DNA of 26,163 bases from a virus, in the IMG/VR virus record IMGVR_UViG_3300020175_000044, positions 1 through 26,163 of that record, one strand, 5' to 3'. Every line of letters starts with the position of its first letter. Positions within the stretch are counted from its first letter, which is position 1. A program made the translations under genes and the position numbers. Of the stretch, positions 22,609-26,163 are shown one piece after another. Below the pieces are notes generated by a model. The model was not told where the DNA came from. It saw nothing but the letters and a program-made list of their open reading frames with translations, and searched no databases.

Positions 22609-22614
22609 TTTTTG

Positions 22615-22815
22615 TTATGCATCTTCTTGTTTGTCTAGCGCTTCTTGATCTTCGATTTGTTGTTTCAATTTTAAAACATCTTCAAGCACAAAAGTCCAAG
22701 CGAGGGTGTCATCATCAACCCCCGCTTGGATCTTGTTTAGTTGCACTGCAAACATCAATTCATCTTCACTCATGCTGAGAACATCAGCAGCATCTTTCTT
22801 ACTTAATAAAGTCAT
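22615..22815 (-). CDS. Small helix-turn-helix/excisionase-like protein in the fibre operon (66 aa)
   Basis: 66 residues. LSKKDAADVLSMSEDELMFA (about residues 4-23), followed by QLNKIQAGVDDDTLAWTFVLEDVLKL, follows the pattern of the excisionase/MerR-type winged helix. That pattern is a helix-turn-helix, a hairpin ending in a Trp strand, then a third helix starting E-D-V. The C-terminal tail LKQQIEDQEALDKQEDA is acidic. It lies between two large structural genes with gaps of only 6 and 22 bases. It could be a DNA-binding regulator, but the acidic charge and position make a fibre-assembly chaperone or small virion protein equally possible. GGAA precedes the ATG. Confidence 0.7.
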   Translation of the reverse strand: MTLLSKKDAADVLSMSEDELMFAVQLNKIQAGVDDDTLAWTFVLEDVLKLKQQIEDQEALDKQEDA

Positions 22816-22837
22816 ATTATATTCCAGTTATGTAAAA

Positions 22838-25429
22838 TTATACAGGATCAGAGTAGTTTCTTTCCTTAGCAGCAACGAGACTGATTGTAATCGGAGCAGT
22901 AGACTTCGGTATATTTGTAGGAGCAGATTCTACAAACTGTCCTTCTTCAAGACCAATTGCTCTTGCAACCACTACTGCGTCATACACGTTATCACCAGTG
23001 CCTACATTACCACCAGAATTGGTCGAACCTGCTTGGGTTCTACCGCCCTGCACGTTTGTCGTATATGCAAAACCCTTGGTGATTGTTGCGGCATTAATAT
23101 CTACTGCAATATCAGCACCAGTATCATCCTGCACCACAATTGTTTGTGGTGAGTTGATGGGGTTCTCACGCATAATACAATTACCTATACCAGAAGCTTC
23201 AGGAACAATCGTGGCACCATCAACCTTGAAGAGTGTGAAATCCGTTGCAGTTGCAATTGATTCTACTCTCCACAATCCATTGTTTGATGCTGTTGGAAAC
23301 CCTTGAATATCCAAATAGTCATCAACAACAAGACTTGTACTTGGGAAGTTTACAGCACCACTGGTAGTGGTAAACTGTGCGGCACCAGCACTAGGGTTTC
23401 CAATCGTCACAGTATTAGTCACGTTGAACTGTTTGGTGTATTGGAAGAACAACCAAACCTTACCGTCATTAACGCCACCTGAACTAAACAAGTTATCGTT
23501 AAATGAAAGTATGATTGACGTTACGAACGGGAATGCTCTAGCTTCCCCTCCGTTATCAACGAAAGTTAAAATGTTGAGATCTTCTGGTTTGAATCCTTCA
23601 ATGATTACACCATTACCAGCAGAACTGGTAACAGGGTTTTCAGAAGCGCCAGATTCTGAACCAGATCTTAAATTGTCACCCGTAAAGAACAGAAGTTCTG
23701 TTGCGAGCGAACCTGTGACCGCATCAGCAGCAACGCTTGTTGCGTTAATATCAGAATTTTGTCGCAATTGATACTGAACAGATTCAAAAATCTCTTGAGT
23801 CGTTGCAACAACGGGCGTTGCTCTCTGCAATGTAAAGGAAGCACCAGTATCTGCTGTTGCTGTTGCGTCAAGCACGATAGTGTTTGCATCAGTAACGCTG
23901 ACAATACCATAACTGGCTTTTGCATTACCCTCATGAATTGTTAATGTTCCACCTACAAAGGTAGCATCAGTTGCCCATGGAGAGTCAGCACTAGTGAAAG
24001 TGGTTGTTCCGTTTGTTACACCATCAACACCAGAAACCGTACCTACGTCAATTACAACACCAAAACTTCGTGGGCTACCACCCTCGACATCTACTTCTCG
24101 GGTAAATGCATTAGTGTTGAAGTAACGGATTTTAACCTCAGTCCATGGAGAGGTTACTGCAATCGTTGCATCTTCTTCACTAATTTTAAGATCGGTTGCG
24201 TTGGTAAGGGGGAATCGGAATACTTTGTTGTCAAGACCCGATGCATCAGCACCAATTGCCGCAAGATCAGAAAACCCGAATGTCTTACCGTTTGTATCAC
24301 CACCATTTTCTGGTTCACGCAAGAAGATGTTCAGAATGTTTCTGTTATTCACTGCCGCAGTAAACGTGGTATTGGTCGCATCATTCGCAAGCAAACCATT
24401 AGTCAACGTTATTGTATCATTCGTCGTAGAAACAGTCGTAATGGTGTCAATGGTGTATGTTCCACCGACAGCAGCAGTTAAGTCACCAGCAGTATCAGAT
24501 GTTACAACTGTAATCTGACCACCTTCTTTGAAACCTAGTGTTTTGAAGTTAACAACACCAGCACCGCTTGAGGTAATAGTGTTAGCACTACCATTTCCTG
24601 CAATAGCAATGTCGCCCAATGAAGTTTTGTAACTGTAAGTAGTAACAACTTCGTTAACGGGACCAAAGAATGAGAAGTCTGTTGGGGCAGTGGTGTCAGT
24701 AATATCGTCACCCTGCTGGAAGTATGCTTTGTCATTCGTAGCGTCTTCAAACGTACCCAAAGATACGATAGAAGCAAATTCGTCGTTAAGAGTTCCGTTT
24801 ACTGCAACTTCTCGGAAACCACCAGTACGGATTAACTGAGTTGCCTCATACGTGGTGCCTTTACCAACTGCTCCACGGTGGAATGTCCACCCAGAACTTA
24901 ATTCGAACTGTTCTGGTGTAATAGCAGTGAAAGGGAATGGGTGCACGATAAGAGTGTTGTCGTTTTTCCATTCTTCTTTTGCAAATGAGTATAAGAACTG
25001 GAGAATAACACCAGTATCCGTAGCATTGACACCGCCTGTTAAACTACCTTGACCTGGGATTAACCAGATCTCACGTTTAATAGTGTCAAAGAATACTGAT
25101 TTTTCTTCTGTTACGGTTCCATCGTCATGAAGCGCACTAGCGCCAGTGTTATCTACCGCAGAGTTTTGAGGATCAGCAGCAGAACCGCCTACTTTAGAAG
25201 CAGTGACAGATCCCGTAGTAGGCGACCCGCCGTCTTCTAAATAGAGTCCATTGTTTTCGGGGTTAATTGCCCCACGAATTTCGAAATAATCTCCCGCAGT
25301 AATGGTCGGAAGAGAAGTACCTGCTGATGTAATCGTGACTTGCGCTCCGGTTTGACCGGAGAATCGCATATCTGCAACGGCAGTTTCTAAACCCTGACTT
25401 AACTGATCGGGATCGTTAATGATCGCCAT
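22838..25429 (-). CDS. Large multi-module structural protein, fibre/appendage type (863 aa)
   Basis: 863 residues. It is beta-rich, with long runs of Thr, Ser, Gly, Asn and Asp and only one or two Cys. At least two copies of one module are visible: AGDYFEIRG...NNGLY (about residues 45-63) and DDYLDIQG...NNGLW (about 701-718). A related Gly-rich strand set lies at about 290-350 (GGQITVVTSD...TYTIDTITTVSTTNDTITL). Between them, residues about 115-240 form a distinct domain with REIWLIPGQG and EEWKNDNTLIVHPFPFTAI. The modules resemble small all-beta spacer domains of phage fibres. Exact virion location unknown. AAGGA precedes the ATG, and a late promoter gives a leader of about 59 nt. Confidence 0.72.
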   Translation of the reverse strand: MAIINDPDQLSQGLETAVADMRFSGQTGAQVTITSAGTSLPTITAGDYFEIRGAINPENNGLYLEDGGSPTTGSVTASKVGGSAADPQNSAVDNTGASALHDDGTVTEEKSVFFDTIKREIWLIPGQGSLTGGVNATDTGVILQFLYSFAKEEWKNDNTLIVHPFPFTAITPEQFELSSGWTFHRGAVGKGTTYEATQLIRTGGFREVAVNGTLNDEFASIVSLGTFEDATNDKAYFQQGDDITDTTAPTDFSFFGPVNEVVTTYSYKTSLGDIAIAGNGSANTITSSGAGVVNFKTLGFKEGGQITVVTSDTAGDLTAAVGGTYTIDTITTVSTTNDTITLTNGLLANDATNTTFTAAVNNRNILNIFLREPENGGDTNGKTFGFSDLAAIGADASGLDNKVFRFPLTNATDLKISEEDATIAVTSPWTEVKIRYFNTNAFTREVDVEGGSPRSFGVVIDVGTVSGVDGVTNGTTTFTSADSPWATDATFVGGTLTIHEGNAKASYGIVSVTDANTIVLDATATADTGASFTLQRATPVVATTQEIFESVQYQLRQNSDINATSVAADAVTGSLATELLFFTGDNLRSGSESGASENPVTSSAGNGVIIEGFKPEDLNILTFVDNGGEARAFPFVTSIILSFNDNLFSSGGVNDGKVWLFFQYTKQFNVTNTVTIGNPSAGAAQFTTTSGAVNFPSTSLVVDDYLDIQGFPTASNNGLWRVESIATATDFTLFKVDGATIVPEASGIGNCIMRENPINSPQTIVVQDDTGADIAVDINAATITKGFAYTTNVQGGRTQAGSTNSGGNVGTGDNVYDAVVVARAIGLEEGQFVESAPTNIPKSTAPITISLVAAKERNYSDPV

Positions 25430-25492
25430 ATCATTTTCCTTTTTTTAGTCTTTAAAAATCGCTGTATACATAAAGCAAGTTAGTAACGCTAT

Positions 25493-25500
25493 TATTTATA
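25493..25500 (-). promoter_or_regulatory. T4-type late promoter box for the 863-aa structural gene
   Basis: An exact TATAAATA with predicted start near 25487, in the 75-base gap after the collagen-like gene. Confidence 0.75.
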
Positions 25501-25504
25501 AGAA

Positions 25505-26163
25505 TTAATCCGCGTTGTAAGTATATGTTGCACGATCATTCCAAGTTTTATCAAAATCTGCTGTGCCGTTTGCCCATAAGATTTCTAAATCACAGTCATC
25601 GGTTGCTTCAAACACCCTCTTGATACGCCAGAGCGCCTGACTCTTAGTAGTGCCGGGAACTGCTTCACCTACATAGGTGTAGTTGTCTGCTGGCACTTCA
25701 TCTACTAGTTTATCGTATTGCACTTCCAATGCTGCTCCTACTGTAATTTCAAGTCTATCAATAATCGATTGAAAAGACTCAACCACAAATTTCTTTTTTG
25801 TTGGGTTATAGATTAGAATACTATCACCAACGATACTAGACAAACGTGTTTTGTCAACATCTGCATTGTCTAGTATCTTATATGAACCACCACCACCCAA
25901 TGTACTGAGTGAACGGTTGATCTGTTGAATCTGTTTTTCTAAGTTTGAGTTGACTGTATCTCTATTCTCAACCAACTGTTCGTTGAATTGTTTTAGTGCT
26001 TCTTCAAACTTTTCTTTGTAGTCTGGTCCTGCTTCGCCTTGGATTCCTTGAGGTCCAGTTTCTCCTCGTTCGCCCTTTTCTCCACGAAGTCCAGTATCTC
26101 CTTTGTCTCCTTTGAGACCCTGTATTCCTTGGACGCCTTGTAACCCCACGTCTCCCTTTGGAC
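25505..26163 (-). CDS. Collagen-like fibre protein, C-terminal part (partial)
   Basis: The 5' end lies beyond the window. The frame stays open to the last base, and the apparent start at 26149 is a GTG inside the repeat, so it is not a real start. Fifteen consecutive Gly-X-Y triplets are visible (GDV GLQ GVQ ... GIQ GEA GPD). A coiled coil follows (FEEALKQFNEQLVEN...LEKQIQQINRSL), then a Gly-rich hinge LGGGGS. A C-terminal domain of about 120 residues ends with DLEILWANGTADFDKTWNDR. Such collagen-plus-coiled-coil proteins are trimeric tail or head fibres. Prolines occur only in X positions, whereas Lys occupies the Y position in several triplets. Confidence 0.82.
   Translation of the reverse strand, partial: PKGDVGLQGVQGIQGLKGDKGDTGLRGEKGERGETGPQGIQGEAGPDYKEKFEEALKQFNEQLVENRDTVNSNLEKQIQQINRSLSTLGGGGSYKILDNADVDKTRLSSIVGDSILIYNPTKKKFVVESFQSIIDRLEITVGAALEVQYDKLVDEVPADNYTYVGEAVPGTTKSQALWRIKRVFEATDDCDLEILWANGTADFDKTWNDRATYTYNAD

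Noticed and set aside
25832-25865. TTGACA-N16-TATCGT inside the collagen-like gene as a promoter
   Set aside because: It is weak at the -10, lies in coding sequence of a late gene, and has no gene start close downstream.
1-26163. CRISPR arrays, insertion sequences, rRNA, integration sites
   Set aside because: No regularly spaced repeats, transposase genes, terminal inverted repeats, rRNA-like sequence or integrase were seen on either strand.

Overview
This window is a piece of the genome of a T4-superfamily contractile-tailed phage, most like the marine T4-like viruses (cyano- and pelagiphage relatives). The evidence is the near-complete T4 core gene order on the minus strand. Read right to left it is gp67 - small core protein - gp21 - gp22 - gp23 - tail-tube-like protein - UvsY - UvsW - gp55 - gp47 - gp46 - gp45 - gp44 - gp62 - RegA - gp43. 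The host is probably a Gram-negative bacterium, because the phage encodes a signal-peptide protein with an outer-membrane beta-barrel C-terminus. Nothing in the window identifies the host further.

Right part (about 12.8-26.2 kb), virion genes: a collagen-like fibre protein cut by the window edge, three large appendage or fibre-type proteins (863, 610 and 829 residues), a 66-residue helix-turn-helix-like protein, and a structural protein of about 200 residues. These are followed by the capsid block: gp67 core protein, an inserted methyltransferase-like gene, a gp68-position small protein, gp21 protease, gp22 scaffold and gp23 major capsid protein. An intrinsic terminator follows gp23, and a T4-type late promoter (TATAAATA) directly precedes the next gene, a tail-tube-fold protein. 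Exact TATAAATA boxes also precede the 863-residue and 829-residue genes and the methyltransferase gene.

Left part (1-12.8 kb), DNA replication, recombination and transcription control: UvsY and UvsW, the late sigma factor gp55, the gp46/47 nuclease, the sliding clamp and its loader, RegA and the first 29 codons of DNA polymerase. This part carries sigma70-type promoters of near-perfect consensus before uvsY, gp55, gp45, hsp20 and gp43, and one inside gp47. The two promoter classes meet at the uvsY/tail-gene boundary. gp55, the factor expected to read the late boxes, is itself made from a sigma70 promoter.

The unusual layer is the accessory genes threaded between core genes. Four divergent Fe(II)/2-oxoglutarate oxygenase-like genes sit between uvsW and uvsY, between gp46 and gp45, between gp44 and gp62 (splitting the two clamp-loader subunit genes), and antisense beside regA. 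Left of them is a cassette of a small heat-shock protein and two tiny overlapping membrane-protein genes, then an outer-membrane-type protein and a 49-residue protein. The polymerase promoter, and separately the tail-tube late promoter, are placed so that the predicted transcript starts on the A of the start codon, which suggests leaderless messages.
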